NCBI GenBank assembly: GCA_016191875.1
Contig: JACPVG010000036.1
Span: 299,252 to 363,251, forward strand
Direction of reading: 5' to 3'
DNA from: Chloroflexota bacterium
GTDB lineage: Bacteria; Chloroflexota; Anaerolineae; Anaerolineales; UBA11579
DNA: 64,000 nucleotides
The notes below the pieces were generated by a model, which was not told the origin of the DNA, did no database searches, and saw only the letters and a program-made list of their open reading frames with translations. The position numbers and the translations under genes are program-made. Shown in pieces: positions 28,813 through 37,844 of this stretch; position 1 is the first letter of the stretch; the number at the start of each line of letters is the position of its first letter.

Positions 28813-30153
28813 ATGGCTACCAAGATGATGGGCTACCTGCCCAATGACAAGCCCGCGTTGGGACAGATGATCCTGCTGGGTTTCCAGCATGTCCTGACCA
28901 TGTTCCCGGCCACCGTGTTCGTGGCCTACCTGACGGGCTTCCATTCCAGCACCGTGTTGTTCATGTCGGGCGTTTCGACCATCGTGGCCCTGCTGTTGTC
29001 CAAGTGGCGCATCGGGAAGTTCATCCCGCTTTGGTACGGTTCGTCCTTCTCCTACATCGCCGCCTATCTGGCGATCACCCAGGCCACACCCGGCACGCCG
29101 GCTTCGGATGAGCTGTTGGGCACGGTGCAGGTCGGCATCCTGGCGACCGGTTTGTTCAACATCCTCATCGGGTTTATCATCCGCCAGGCGGGCAAGGCCG
29201 CGCTGGATAAGGTGCTGCCGCCTGTGGTGACCGGTTCGGTCGCGGCTGTCATCGGTTTCGGCCTGGGCTTTGCCGCGCTCGGTATGGCCAGCGCCAACTG
29301 GGGCATCTCGATTCTCACCCTGGTCGTGACCATCCTGTTCTCGGTCTACCTGCAGAACCGGGGCTTCCTGGGCATGTTGCCTGTGCTGCTGGGCGGCGTG
29401 GTGGGCTACATCGTGGCCGCGGCGACCGGCCTGGTGGACCTGGGCGCCATCGGCGGCGCGGACCTGTTCGTGGTCCCGCACTTCACCTTCCCGAACTTCG
29501 GCAGCGCCATGACCGCCACGGCTGTGTTCAGCATCGCCGTGATGGCGCTGGCGACCATCCCGGAATCGACCGCCCACCTGTACCAGATCAGCCTGTACGT
29601 GGACCGGCTGGCTGAAGACATGGGCCGCGAGAAGTACGAACTCGACCAGTACATCGGCTTCAACCTGATCCTGGACGGCATCGATGACTTCCTCAAGGGC
29701 CTGTTCGGTTCGACGGCCGGCACCAACTACGGCGAGAACAACTCGCTGATGGCCATCACCCGCAACTACTCCGGCCCGGCGCTCATCGCCGCCGGCGTGA
29801 TCTCGGCCCTGCTGGGCTTCAGCGGTACGCTGGCGGCTGTCGTCAGCTCGATGCCAATCGCGGTATCCGGCGGTCTGGCGATCTACCTGTTCGGCGTCAT
29901 CGGCATGCAGGGCATTGCTCTGATGATCGAGAACAAGGTAAACATGTTCGACCCGCGCCAGCTGGCTGTCGGCGCAGTCATCCTCGTGGTCGGCATCGGC
30001 GGCAACATCGGCTACCCGGGCGGCTTCCTGCCCATCCCGATTCTGCAGGGCATCTTCCCGAGCGGCCTGCCGGCGATTGCCACCGGCGCGGTACTGGGCA
30101 TTCTGCTGAACGCCATCTTCCTGGTGTTCCCCCCGTCCAAACCTGAGAAATAA
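28813..30153 (+). CDS. uracil/xanthine permease family (NCS2) transporter
   Basis: A 446-residue polytopic NCS2 transporter that takes up a nucleobase, most likely uracil, with protons. I start at the ATG at 28813, which follows GAGAGGAGA at ideal spacing; the track start at 28735 is upstream of this site. Family features are LLGFQHVLTMFPATVFVA in helix 1, GMASANWGI, the conserved IATIPESTAHLYQIS-type segment (seen as LATIPESTAHL) whose Glu contacts the base, and SSMPIAVSGGLAIYLFGVI near the end. About 12-14 hydrophobic helices are present. It is not adjacent to the pyr cluster. A terminator lies 17 bp after the stop. Confidence 0.92.
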   Translation: MATKMMGYLPNDKPALGQMILLGFQHVLTMFPATVFVAYLTGFHSSTVLFMSGVSTIVALLLSKWRIGKFIPLWYGSSFSYIAAYLAITQATPGTPASDELLGTVQVGILATGLFNILIGFIIRQAGKAALDKVLPPVVTGSVAAVIGFGLGFAALGMASANWGISILTLVVTILFSVYLQNRGFLGMLPVLLGGVVGYIVAAATGLVDLGAIGGADLFVVPHFTFPNFGSAMTATAVFSIAVMALATIPESTAHLYQISLYVDRLAEDMGREKYELDQYIGFNLILDGIDDFLKGLFGSTAGTNYGENNSLMAITRNYSGPALIAAGVISALLGFSGTLAAVVSSMPIAVSGGLAIYLFGVIGMQGIALMIENKVNMFDPRQLAVGAVILVVGIGGNIGYPGGFLPIPILQGIFPSGLPAIATGAVLGILLNAIFLVFPPSKPEK

Positions 30154-30170
30154 ACGTAACAGGGTTCAAG

Positions 30171-30206
30171 AAAAGCAGGAGTCATGTGACTCCTGCTTTT
30201 TGTTTT
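30171..30206. terminator. intrinsic terminator between convergent genes
   Basis: AAAAGCAGGAGTCA (30171-30184) and TGACTCCTGCTTTT (30187-30200) form a perfect 14-bp inverted repeat with a 2-nt centre, followed by TGTTTT on the plus strand. It can serve both the permease gene and the minus-strand SDR gene. Confidence 0.9.
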
Positions 30207-30225
30207 CCCGGCTGGTCTGGCAAGG

Positions 30226-31071
30226 TTATCCGTACAGCCGGGCGGCTGCTTGAGCGAAGGTCGCAGGCGGGCGACCGAGGATGGCGGCCAGCACAGCCGG
30301 GCTGCCGCGCAGGCCGTGCCGGTCGTAGTGGCGGAACATGGCGAGCAGGCTCGCGCGGGCGTATTCCGGCAGGCCGGGGTTGCGGGCGGCCCATGTTTTG
30401 GGCGGTAGCTGCCGGGCGGCGATGGGCCTGCCCAGAGCGGCTGAAAGCGCGGCGGCGATGTCGTGCTGGTTGAGGGCTTGCGGCCCGGCCAGTTCGTAGA
30501 TGCCATCGGTATACGCCCCGGATGCAAGGATTTCAGCGGCCGCGGCGGCTACGTCGGCCAGGTCCACCAGACTGTGGCGAGTTTCCAGGTTGTAGGGGAC
30601 TTCCATAAACCCGGCCGCGGCGATGGCTTCAACCTGACTGAGCGTATTCTGCATATAGGCGCACGGCTGGAGGATGGCAAACGGCAGGCTGGATTCGAAG
30701 ACGAGCGCCTCGACCCGCAGTTTGCTCCAATGGTGCGGCATGGCCTCCAGTTGCGGATGCAGGACGGAGTGATAGACGAATTTCTGTACTCCGGCGGCCT
30801 GAGCGGCCCGGATGACCGCCCGCCCAATACTTTCCTCGGCGGGGTGCATGTTGGGGCAGATCAGATAGAGCTGGTTGCAGCCCGCGCACGCGCGCGCCAG
30901 GTTGCCGGGATTCATCAGGTCGCCGGTGACGGTTTCGACGGCGCCGGCCGCATGGGCTGAGGCGGCCTGCTCTGCGGAGCGCACGAAGGCGCGGGCCGGT
31001 AGGCCGCGACCGGCCAGGGCGGCGAGCAGCGCCCGGCCGGTCTTGCCGCCCGCGCCGGTCACCAGAATCAC
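30226..31071 (-). CDS. NmrA-like NAD(P)-binding atypical SDR protein
   Basis: A 281-residue Rossmann-fold protein of the atypical SDR/NmrA group. The dinucleotide motif is ILVTGAGGKTGRAL at the extreme N-terminus, followed by the Arg-containing FVRSAEQA. The catalytic Tyr-Lys pair of classical SDRs is not in place, as expected for this group. VYHSVLHPQLEA and the YELAGPQALNQHDIAAAL block match the NmrA/quinone-oxidoreductase-2-like family. It is a sensor or reductase of NADP(H) with unknown substrate. It overlaps the DUF2877 gene by 4 nt and is the last gene of the operon starting at 35359. Confidence 0.88.
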   Translation of the reverse strand: MILVTGAGGKTGRALLAALAGRGLPARAFVRSAEQAASAHAAGAVETVTGDLMNPGNLARACAGCNQLYLICPNMHPAEESIGRAVIRAAQAAGVQKFVYHSVLHPQLEAMPHHWSKLRVEALVFESSLPFAILQPCAYMQNTLSQVEAIAAAGFMEVPYNLETRHSLVDLADVAAAAAEILASGAYTDGIYELAGPQALNQHDIAAALSAALGRPIAARQLPPKTWAARNPGLPEYARASLLAMFRHYDRHGLRGSPAVLAAILGRPPATFAQAAARLYG

Positions 31072-31919
31072 GCCGCCTCCAGGCCGAACACGAACCCGGC
31101 CAGCGCGTCCGCCCCGGACGTGTGGCCGGTGGGCAGTATGGCCTCTGCGGCCGCCAGCAAGCCGGGTTGATCGCCATCCGCCAGCGCCTTCAGGAAACGG
31201 TGCCAGGGCTCGCCCGCTTCGCCGCGCGCTGCGCTGCGCAGCCAGACCCGCGAAAGCGCGCCGGTGAGCGGCGCGGCGGCATCCGCCAGGGGCTGGCAGG
31301 CCGCGGCTGCGGCGGCGGGGTTGTGCGCCCAGAAGGCGTGCATGAAACCCAGCAGGAAGTCATCCCCGGCCGGGGTCAGGCCTGGTCCAAGCCCGGCCAG
31401 CGCGCGGGCGGCATCGGCGCGTTTCCCCGGATGGGCGAGGTCTTCCATGCCCCGGCGGGCGCGGGCGGCCAGAGACGCCGCCAATTGCGGGTCGGCCCGA
31501 TGGAGCAGGGCAGCCAGGCTGTCGGATGGGGCTTCGGCGCGCAGCAGTTCCAGCAATACTGTGCGGGCAGCTGCCTTCCCGGCCGCGGCGGAGACAAGGC
31601 GGGCGGCGGCTGCCTCCCAGGCCGGGCGCGGAGACCAGAGCCGCGCGGCCTGCCAGTTCACTTGCAGTGTTCCGGCAACCAGCGGCCCGGAAGCGCGGCT
31701 CACCGGCGAACCGGACTGGATGTGACGGGTGAAGTCCACTTCCTCGACCACCAGGCTGAAGGGGCCATTGCCCAACGGCTCCGCGACCAGCGAGAGGAGC
31801 CGGTCATGGGAATCGAGTAGATTGCAGGCGCGGGTGAACACGTGCAGAACCCGGGCCTCGCCTGAAGATTCCAGCCAGGCGCGGGCAGCGGGGGCGAGCG
31901 AAACAGCCTTGAGAATCAC
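31068..31919 (-). CDS. DUF2877 (AllH-like) family protein
   Basis: A 283-residue protein of the DUF2877 family, which includes AllH, linked to oxamate carbamoyltransferase in allantoin use. The diagnostic motif is GLGPGLTPAGDDFLLGF. The rest is a mixed alpha/beta protein without membrane segments. No allantoin or carbamoyltransferase genes lie nearby, so the AllH role cannot simply be transferred. The stop overlaps the SDR start by 4 nt, and the start lies 24 bp after the NACHT-HEAT gene. The family call rests on that one strong motif. Confidence 0.8.
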   Translation of the reverse strand: MILKAVSLAPAARAWLESSGEARVLHVFTRACNLLDSHDRLLSLVAEPLGNGPFSLVVEEVDFTRHIQSGSPVSRASGPLVAGTLQVNWQAARLWSPRPAWEAAAARLVSAAAGKAAARTVLLELLRAEAPSDSLAALLHRADPQLAASLAARARRGMEDLAHPGKRADAARALAGLGPGLTPAGDDFLLGFMHAFWAHNPAAAAAACQPLADAAAPLTGALSRVWLRSAARGEAGEPWHRFLKALADGDQPGLLAAAEAILPTGHTSGADALAGFVFGLEAA

Positions 31920-31943
31920 GTGGGATGAAGTGAGTTCGTTCTT

Positions 31944-34655
31944 TTACACGCCCAGTTGTTCCGGGCTGGGGAGGTCCACGCCGGCCGCGCCCACCTGCCA
32001 GAGCGTCCAGAAAGCGGATTCGCGCATCTCGCCTTCCGGCCCGTAGAGAATGCCATAGAGGTCGCGCAGCAGATTGCGGGCCGCGCTGGGGCGCTGGCGC
32101 AGGAGGTCCATGGCTGCAAGGCGCTGTTCTTCGCTGCCCTGGCGCAGCGCCAGGCCGGCAGTCTCCCAGGCGGTCTTTTCGGTCACGCCCATGCCCTGGT
32201 CGCTGGCGAACTTGATCAGCCAGCCGGTTTCGTGCAGGGGCGGCTGCGGGCGGGGCACGCGCAGGCTGAACTGGCCGATGGCCTCCAGCCCCTGCTGGGC
32301 GGCGTTGCGTACCACCCACTGGCTGTCTTCCACCTGGATGGTCTCCAGCAACTCCCGGGCCCAGGCCTGACTGCGCAGCCGCGCCAGGCCGAAGACCACG
32401 GCGCGGCGTACGGCCAGGTCGTCCACCGTGGCGCCGTCTTTGAGCACCGCGAAGCCTTCGTCGGGGTCGTTCGCCAGGGCCTCGGCCGCGGATTTGCGCA
32501 GGGTCTCATCGCCCTGCAACAGGGCGGAGGTCACCGCCTCCAGGGATGGGTTGTCTCCGATGGCGACCAGCGCCAGAGCGGCCGCCCGGCTGACCTGCGG
32601 CGAGGGGTCGTACAGCAACTGCGCCAGTTCCGGGACGGCCTTGGCGCTGCGGCTCAGACCGCAGCCCAGGATGCCCAGGAAACGCACCGAGATCGAGTTG
32701 GCGGAAAGCATTTGCCGGAAGAGCGCCCCGATGCTCTTTTCGCCGGAATAGGCCAAGGCGGTGGAAAGGCGCAACCGGAGGCCGATGGAGAGGTCTTCGC
32801 GCTGGAGCAGCCCGGCCAGGGCGCGCAGCAGGTTGGCGCGCCAGGCGGCCGTCCCGGCGTGGCGTGGCCAGCGGGCGGCGATGAGCGTGCGTCGCATCAG
32901 GGGGTCTTCGTCATCCAGCATGGCGTTCATCAGCGCGCCCACGTCGCCAGCCGCGGCGACAAATTCCAGCGCCAGGCTGCGCCCGGTCCAGGGCGGCTGG
33001 GGAAGCAGCGGGGCCGCGCCCCCCCGGCTGGCCAGGCCGCGCCCGGCCAGGTATCCGGCCACCACGGGATGGCTGAAGGATATCCTGGAGCCCGGGCGGT
33101 ATGCCAGAATCATGCTTTTTACCAATTCGGGCAGCATGCGGCGCACGCTCCGCCCGGAGACGTCGTCGGCCTTGCGGCCTTTGCCGCGCCGGGCTTTTTC
33201 CGGCCGGGTGTCTTCCGCCAGGGCGTCCAGATCGGCGCCCAGGAACGGGTCGACCTTGAAGGCGGCCGCGCCGGTGGTTTCGGCTACAGCACTGCCTTCC
33301 TTGATCTCTTCGATTTCGTCTTCAAAGGATGAGGTTTCCAGCAGGGCATCCAGCTCATCGGCGAACTCGGCCAGGCCCTCGATCTCGGCCGGGGCTTCGG
33401 CCGGCAGGTCGGATGGAGCGGTAGGATCCTCGAAGGAGGAGACAAACCGGCCGGCGGCGTTGCGGGCGATGTTCGGGTTGAGCGTAAGGGTCATCTGGGC
33501 GGCCAGTTGTTCCATGGCGGGGCGGGCGTTGTGGATACCGGCGGTCATGCGCCGGACGTAGGCATCCAGGGCGTCGGCCAGACGCGGCCCGCGCGTGTCG
33601 CCGGCGTAGGTTGCCCAGGCTTTGAGCGTAAGCGCCAGCGGCGAGGCCAGGTCGTCGCTGTCCAGCAGCCAGCCGTTCAACACCATCGGTTCCGGCAGGG
33701 GCGGCAGGGCGGCCGCCCAGGGCTCGTTGAGGACGTGTTCCTGCCAGAGCGCCGCCCAGCGCTCCAGGAACCTGGCCGCCAGTTCGCGGTCCCAGGCGGC
33801 CATGGCTACCGGGTGCAGGCCGAGCGGTTCCATGGCGCTGATGTCTTCCGGGGCGGCGGCGGCCACCAGCCGAACGCCGGGGTAGCGGGTTTTCACGTCC
33901 GCCAGGAATTCGATCAGCCCGGAATGGCCGGTGGGCGGCAGTTCGTCAAGCCCATCCACGATCAAAAGGGCCAGGCCGCCGGAGAAGACCGCTTCGAGGA
34001 ACTGCGGCAGCTGGGCCTCCACCAGGGTGCTGACCTTCTCAGCCAGGGCGTTGTAGAACACATCCAGCGGCTTGTCGTGGTCTTTGGGCGGCAGCACCAA
34101 CTCGGCGGCGTGCACGTAGACCGGCACGCGGGCGGCGAGTTCTTCCCCCAGTTCGGGGTCGCGGCGGGCGGTTCGCAGCGCCAGGCGCGAGAGCGCCACG
34201 GTCTTGCCGCTGCCTGCCCGGCCGACCAGCAACAGGTCGCCGCCGCCGCTGAGGGCCTCGGCCAGGCTCATCTTGGCGGCGCCATACACGGCGCCCACTT
34301 CCGGCCAATCGGGCAGGTAGGGCAGGGTCAGGGCGACGATATCCTCAATGGGTATCTCGCCTTCCGGCACCACCGGCGCGGGTGGTGCCAGCAGCGCCGC
34401 TGGCAGGCTGAGTTCATCTAGGGAGAACAGGGGCGCGGCCAGGTGGTTGGCCTGCATGAATTTCAAAACGTCCTGACGGTAGCGGGTTTCGATGCTGGTG
34501 GAAAGCCCGGCTTTGACCGTTTCGACCTGTTCACCGAGGGCCTGGCGCGTCTGGCGCAGAATCGGGCGCACCTGCTGGAAGAATAGCATCAGCAACATGC
34601 CGGCGGCAAACCCCACCCAGAATGAAATCGGGTCGATGGGCAGGTCGAAGTTCAT
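31944..34655 (-). CDS. membrane-anchored NACHT-like NTPase with HEAT repeats
   Basis: A 903-residue protein. Residues about 11-30 form one N-terminal membrane helix (FWVGFAAGMLLMLFFQQV), followed by a short coiled stretch. A STAND/NACHT-like P-loop domain has Walker A LVGRAGSGKT (143-152) and a Walker B with the NACHT-type extra acidic residues, LLIVDGLDELP (230-240). The middle holds an acidic linker (about 420-470), and the C-terminal third is made of HEAT-like helical repeats, e.g. SPQVSRAAALALVAIGD. Such NTPases act as signal-dependent switches; in bacteria several function in defence or stress sensing. It starts 4 nt inside the zinc-ribbon gene, so the two are coupled. The ligand and output are unknown; no effector enzyme domain is fused. 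Confidence 0.82.
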   Translation of the reverse strand: MNFDLPIDPISFWVGFAAGMLLMLFFQQVRPILRQTRQALGEQVETVKAGLSTSIETRYRQDVLKFMQANHLAAPLFSLDELSLPAALLAPPAPVVPEGEIPIEDIVALTLPYLPDWPEVGAVYGAAKMSLAEALSGGGDLLLVGRAGSGKTVALSRLALRTARRDPELGEELAARVPVYVHAAELVLPPKDHDKPLDVFYNALAEKVSTLVEAQLPQFLEAVFSGGLALLIVDGLDELPPTGHSGLIEFLADVKTRYPGVRLVAAAAPEDISAMEPLGLHPVAMAAWDRELAARFLERWAALWQEHVLNEPWAAALPPLPEPMVLNGWLLDSDDLASPLALTLKAWATYAGDTRGPRLADALDAYVRRMTAGIHNARPAMEQLAAQMTLTLNPNIARNAAGRFVSSFEDPTAPSDLPAEAPAEIEGLAEFADELDALLETSSFEDEIEEIKEGSAVAETTGAAAFKVDPFLGADLDALAEDTRPEKARRGKGRKADDVSGRSVRRMLPELVKSMILAYRPGSRISFSHPVVAGYLAGRGLASRGGAAPLLPQPPWTGRSLALEFVAAAGDVGALMNAMLDDEDPLMRRTLIAARWPRHAGTAAWRANLLRALAGLLQREDLSIGLRLRLSTALAYSGEKSIGALFRQMLSANSISVRFLGILGCGLSRSAKAVPELAQLLYDPSPQVSRAAALALVAIGDNPSLEAVTSALLQGDETLRKSAAEALANDPDEGFAVLKDGATVDDLAVRRAVVFGLARLRSQAWARELLETIQVEDSQWVVRNAAQQGLEAIGQFSLRVPRPQPPLHETGWLIKFASDQGMGVTEKTAWETAGLALRQGSEEQRLAAMDLLRQRPSAARNLLRDLYGILYGPEGEMRESAFWTLWQVGAAGVDLPSPEQLGV

Positions 34656-35359
34656 GGCCGGGCGCTCACCAGGATGCGGCCGCAGTCATCGCAGCGCGCC
34701 AGTTGGCTGGGGGTGCGGGCGGCCTGGGCCACTGCGGCGGTGAGGGTGGCCCCGCAGGCCGGGCATTCCGGGCCATCCACGGTCGCCACGGCCAGGCCGG
34801 CACGCGTGCCGCGCAGCTCCTTGTAGAGTTCGAGCACTTTGGCGTCGATATCCGCCAGGACGCGCTCGCGTTCACCCTCCAGTTCGGCCATCCGGGCCAA
34901 GAGAGACTTCTGTTCAGCGGCCAGGTCGTCGTTCTGCCGGAGAGACTGGCCGCGGGTGCTCTCAGCATGGGTCTGGGCGGCCTGCAAGGCCGCCTCGGTC
35001 TCTTCAAAGACCAGCATGGCCTGGAGCTGGCGTTCTTCGAGGGTGTTCAGGTGGCGCTGGAGGGCCGCGGCTTCCTGCTGGAGGTCCTCAAGTTCTTTGG
35101 GGTTCGTGACCCCGCCGCCATAGAGAGCCTTCTGGTTGCTGCCGACCTTCTCCTGCTGGGCCTGCACGTCCTCTTCGGCGCTGCGCAGGGCGGTGTGGGC
35201 TTCGTGGTGGGTGGCTCTGGCGGCTTCCAACTGGCTTTCGGCCCGGGCCAGCGTTTCATCGTGGTTCAGGGCGATCTCGATCTCATCCAGGCGGGCGCGG
35301 GCCTGGTCGAGGGCGCTATCGACCTGCTGCAGTTGATACAACTGCTGGGGCTGGCTCAT
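34652..35359 (-). CDS. coiled-coil protein with C-terminal C4 zinc ribbon (DUF164/CT398-like)
   Basis: A 235-residue protein made of a long antiparallel coiled coil (about residues 5-180, rich in Glu, Gln, Ala and Leu) and a C-terminal zinc ribbon with CPACG and CDDCG pairs. This matches the C4-type zinc-ribbon family (DUF164, CT398/HP0958-like), proposed to act as a nucleic-acid or protein-binding chaperone. It overlaps the NACHT-HEAT gene by 4 nt and is first in the operon. A TATAAT 6 bp upstream of its ATG suggests a leaderless transcript. The homologues' roles vary, so no specific function is claimed. Confidence 0.88.
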   Translation of the reverse strand: MSQPQQLYQLQQVDSALDQARARLDEIEIALNHDETLARAESQLEAARATHHEAHTALRSAEEDVQAQQEKVGSNQKALYGGGVTNPKELEDLQQEAAALQRHLNTLEERQLQAMLVFEETEAALQAAQTHAESTRGQSLRQNDDLAAEQKSLLARMAELEGERERVLADIDAKVLELYKELRGTRAGLAVATVDGPECPACGATLTAAVAQAARTPSQLARCDDCGRILVSARP

Positions 35360-35365
35360 AGGTTG

Positions 35366-35371
35366 ATTATA
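35366..35371 (-). promoter_or_regulatory. -10 box 6 bp before the zinc-ribbon gene
   Basis: TATAAT on the minus strand lies 6 bp from the ATG at 35359, which implies a leaderless transcript for the zinc-ribbon/NACHT operon. No consensus -35 was seen. Confidence 0.5.
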
Positions 35372-35488
35372 GGGCGGGAAGGGACATCTGGCAAGTTTTC
35401 GGCTTCATTGGCGGCCGGAGAATGCCGCCTGTATCAGAACCGGGCCGACCGCGTTTCACCACCCGCCTGCTCAGTGCGCCGGCCTGCC

Positions 35489-37741
35489 CTAAAACAACGC
35501 CAGCTGGGTTGCCTCTTCGGCGAGCGGGTCGAGGTCGAGCATGCCGGCCAGGGCAGCGCGGGTGAGGTTTTGGGTTTGGCCCAGGCGGCGTACCAGCCGG
35601 AAGGTGAGAAAGCGCCAGCCGTCCGTTTCGATCTGCTGGCGCAGGCGCGGGTCGCGCCCCAGTTTGTGGAGCAGCAAGCGCGCCCGGCCGCCGGGGTGCA
35701 CCAGGAAGCGCTTATCGGCCGCCGGTGGATTGCCGGCGAGTTCGCCCAGCAGGGCGGAGGCGTTGACCCGGAAGTGCCAGTCTTCCGGCGGCTGATCGTC
35801 CCGCCAGCGCACGGCCTGTTCGCTCTCTTCGGTCTGGTAGCCGAGCGACTGTCCCAACTGCACCAGCAGGCTGCGTAGCTCGTCAAGGTCGGCGCGTCGG
35901 GTTTTGGGGGCGTCGGCGCCGCGCAGCGAAAAGCGCCCGTTGGCATCCGGCTCGGCGTAGGAATCCAGCAGGGCGCGCAGGCTATCGGCCGGGGGCGTAT
36001 CTATGCCGGGGAACGCTGCGCACAGGGCGGCGTCTATGGTCTCGAGGGTCTGGCCGGGCTGGTCGAGCAGGTATTGCACGAGGCTTTTCTCCAGGCGGTC
36101 GGCCAGCGGCGCGGCGGCTTCGCCCGGTTCACGCGGCCACCACTGCCCGGCTTCCAGCGAATTCTCTTTGCCTTCAAAGCGCAGGAAGCCGTGCTGGAAG
36201 GTGAGGCCGAATTCCAGCGTCGAGCGGGTCTCGTTGTACAGGTCGGCGGCGTCCATGGCGGCCAGCAGGAGGGTGCGGTTGCGCGCCAGGGACTGGACGG
36301 CGGCGGCCTGCAGGTGCAGGTAGTGGCCCGGCTGGCCGCGCTGACGCAGCGTTTCGAGCGCGGCGGCGCGCACAATGCGCGGGTTCTCGCCGGGAGTCTG
36401 AGTGGGGTCACGGGCCGGGCCGCGCCGCCAGAGGTACTGGCTCTGGCCGCTGGCGGGGCGCAGGGCGTAGCCCTGCAGGCTGAAACCGGCCAGCTCGGCG
36501 GCCAGGAGCGCCGCCAGGTCGAAACCCTGCTCGCTCTCGGTCACCAGGCCGAAAAACGGCGCGCCCTCCGGCAGATTGGCGGCCAGGTGGGTAAGCGCAT
36601 CGGCCAGGGCAGTGGTGTGCCAGGCCCAGTCGTAGCGCCGGCGGCGCAGCACGGCGGCAAAGGCTCCCAGAGCGGTGCGGCCCCATAGCCAGCCGGACCA
36701 CAGGGCGGAAAGGGTCCAGAACGCCTGGTTGGGGCGCGGCAGGGCGCTCACCACCGCTTCCAGCGGCACCCGGCCGAGGTCAGCGGCCAGGTCGCGCAGG
36801 GGACCCTCGTAGAGGCAGATGCCGCCGGTCTCGGGCGGCGGCTCCGGCCAGATGCTGAGCGGAACGGGCGCCGCGCCGCTGCCCCAGAGCGGGATGGCTT
36901 CCTCCAGCGCCAGCCACAGATTGTGTTCGCGGAAGCGCGGCGCGACGCTGAGCTGTTTGGGGCGGCTGCGGCCGCCCACCGGCCAGAGGGCGCTGGCCCG
37001 GTCGCAGGCCGCCAGGAGCAGCGCGGCCAGGTTGCGGCGCGCCTCCGCCTGGAGCGGCAGGCTGGCGAGCTTGTTGATGAGCGTGAAGAGGGCGTAGACG
37101 GCGCGCGGGATGTAGGCGTCCAGGGCTTCCTCGGCGTGGGGGCGGTTCTCATCCCCGGCCGGGGCGACTCGCTCCAGGGCGCGGGCGCGGTGCGGCCCGG
37201 CCACGGCAAAGCGGGCGGCGCGCTGAATGTCGTCCGGCGTGGCCGGGTATTCGCCAGCCCGGCCGCAGTGGGGGCAGCGGTAAATGCGCGCCGCCGGGGC
37301 TTTGGCATCCTTCTCCCAGACGAAAGCGCGGGCTTCGATCTCGCGGCCGCATTCGTCGCAGGCGGTGAGGTAGAGGGCGCGCAGATGCGGCTCAATGCGT
37401 TCCTGCTCTTCGCCGGCGCGCTTAGCGGCGGCCAGTTCGGCCAGGGCGGCCTTCAGGTTTTCCGGACTGGGCGGCGCGGCCGCCATTTCGATGAGGAAGC
37501 GGGCGATGGGGTTGTTGGCGGCCACCAGGATGCGGTATCCGGCGCGGGCGGCTTCAACGGCCAGCTGCGGCGATGCCCCGAAAGGGTCGATCACCCAGCC
37601 CCCGGGCGGCAGGGTCTCCTTGAGCCAGGCGGCGGCCGCGCCTTCAGGCAGGCGCGGCAGGTAGCGCGCCAGGGGCGGCAGGTGGACGGGAGCGCGCCCC
37701 GGCCGGAAAGGAAGGGGGGTAGTTTGGCGGGTGGCGGTCAC
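35489..37741 (-). CDS. degenerate Zn-ribbon DNA-methylase-like protein
   Basis: A 750-residue protein resembling the large adenine-specific DNA methylases with an inserted zinc ribbon (DUF1156-like). The N-terminus has VIDPFGASPQLAVEAARAG (about 50-68), where active enzymes show a DPFxGSG-type SAM loop. A four-Cys ribbon follows (C128/C131, C156/C159). At 331-354 VSALPRPNQAFWTLSALW aligns in style with the catalytic [D/N]PPY region, but the DPPY residues read ALPR. The C-terminal 250 residues are helical with winged-helix-like segments. The SAM loop is altered and the catalytic motif is missing, so it is probably not an active methylase. The start is GTG at 37741. It lies 129 bp before the zinc-ribbon gene. 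Confidence 0.6.
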   Translation of the reverse strand: MTATRQTTPLPFRPGRAPVHLPPLARYLPRLPEGAAAAWLKETLPPGGWVIDPFGASPQLAVEAARAGYRILVAANNPIARFLIEMAAAPPSPENLKAALAELAAAKRAGEEQERIEPHLRALYLTACDECGREIEARAFVWEKDAKAPAARIYRCPHCGRAGEYPATPDDIQRAARFAVAGPHRARALERVAPAGDENRPHAEEALDAYIPRAVYALFTLINKLASLPLQAEARRNLAALLLAACDRASALWPVGGRSRPKQLSVAPRFREHNLWLALEEAIPLWGSGAAPVPLSIWPEPPPETGGICLYEGPLRDLAADLGRVPLEAVVSALPRPNQAFWTLSALWSGWLWGRTALGAFAAVLRRRRYDWAWHTTALADALTHLAANLPEGAPFFGLVTESEQGFDLAALLAAELAGFSLQGYALRPASGQSQYLWRRGPARDPTQTPGENPRIVRAAALETLRQRGQPGHYLHLQAAAVQSLARNRTLLLAAMDAADLYNETRSTLEFGLTFQHGFLRFEGKENSLEAGQWWPREPGEAAAPLADRLEKSLVQYLLDQPGQTLETIDAALCAAFPGIDTPPADSLRALLDSYAEPDANGRFSLRGADAPKTRRADLDELRSLLVQLGQSLGYQTEESEQAVRWRDDQPPEDWHFRVNASALLGELAGNPPAADKRFLVHPGGRARLLLHKLGRDPRLRQQIETDGWRFLTFRLVRRLGQTQNLTRAALAGMLDLDPLAEEATQLALF

Positions 37742-37749
37742 CTGCCATT

Positions 37750-37757
37750 AGTATAAT
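37750..37757. promoter_or_regulatory. back-to-back -10 boxes of two divergent genes
   Basis: The stretch AGTATAAT contains TATAAT on the plus strand (37752-37757, towards 37845) and TATACT on the minus strand (37750-37755), 8 bp from the GTG at 37741. The two promoters would overlap and compete. The -35 regions are not evident. Confidence 0.4.
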
Positions 37758-37844
37758 GGAAAGGTCAGGGCGTGGCCGAACAGCAGGCAGCCCCTATTGA
37801 CCACAGATGGACGCGGATAGAATCCGATACGGCTGAATACACCC

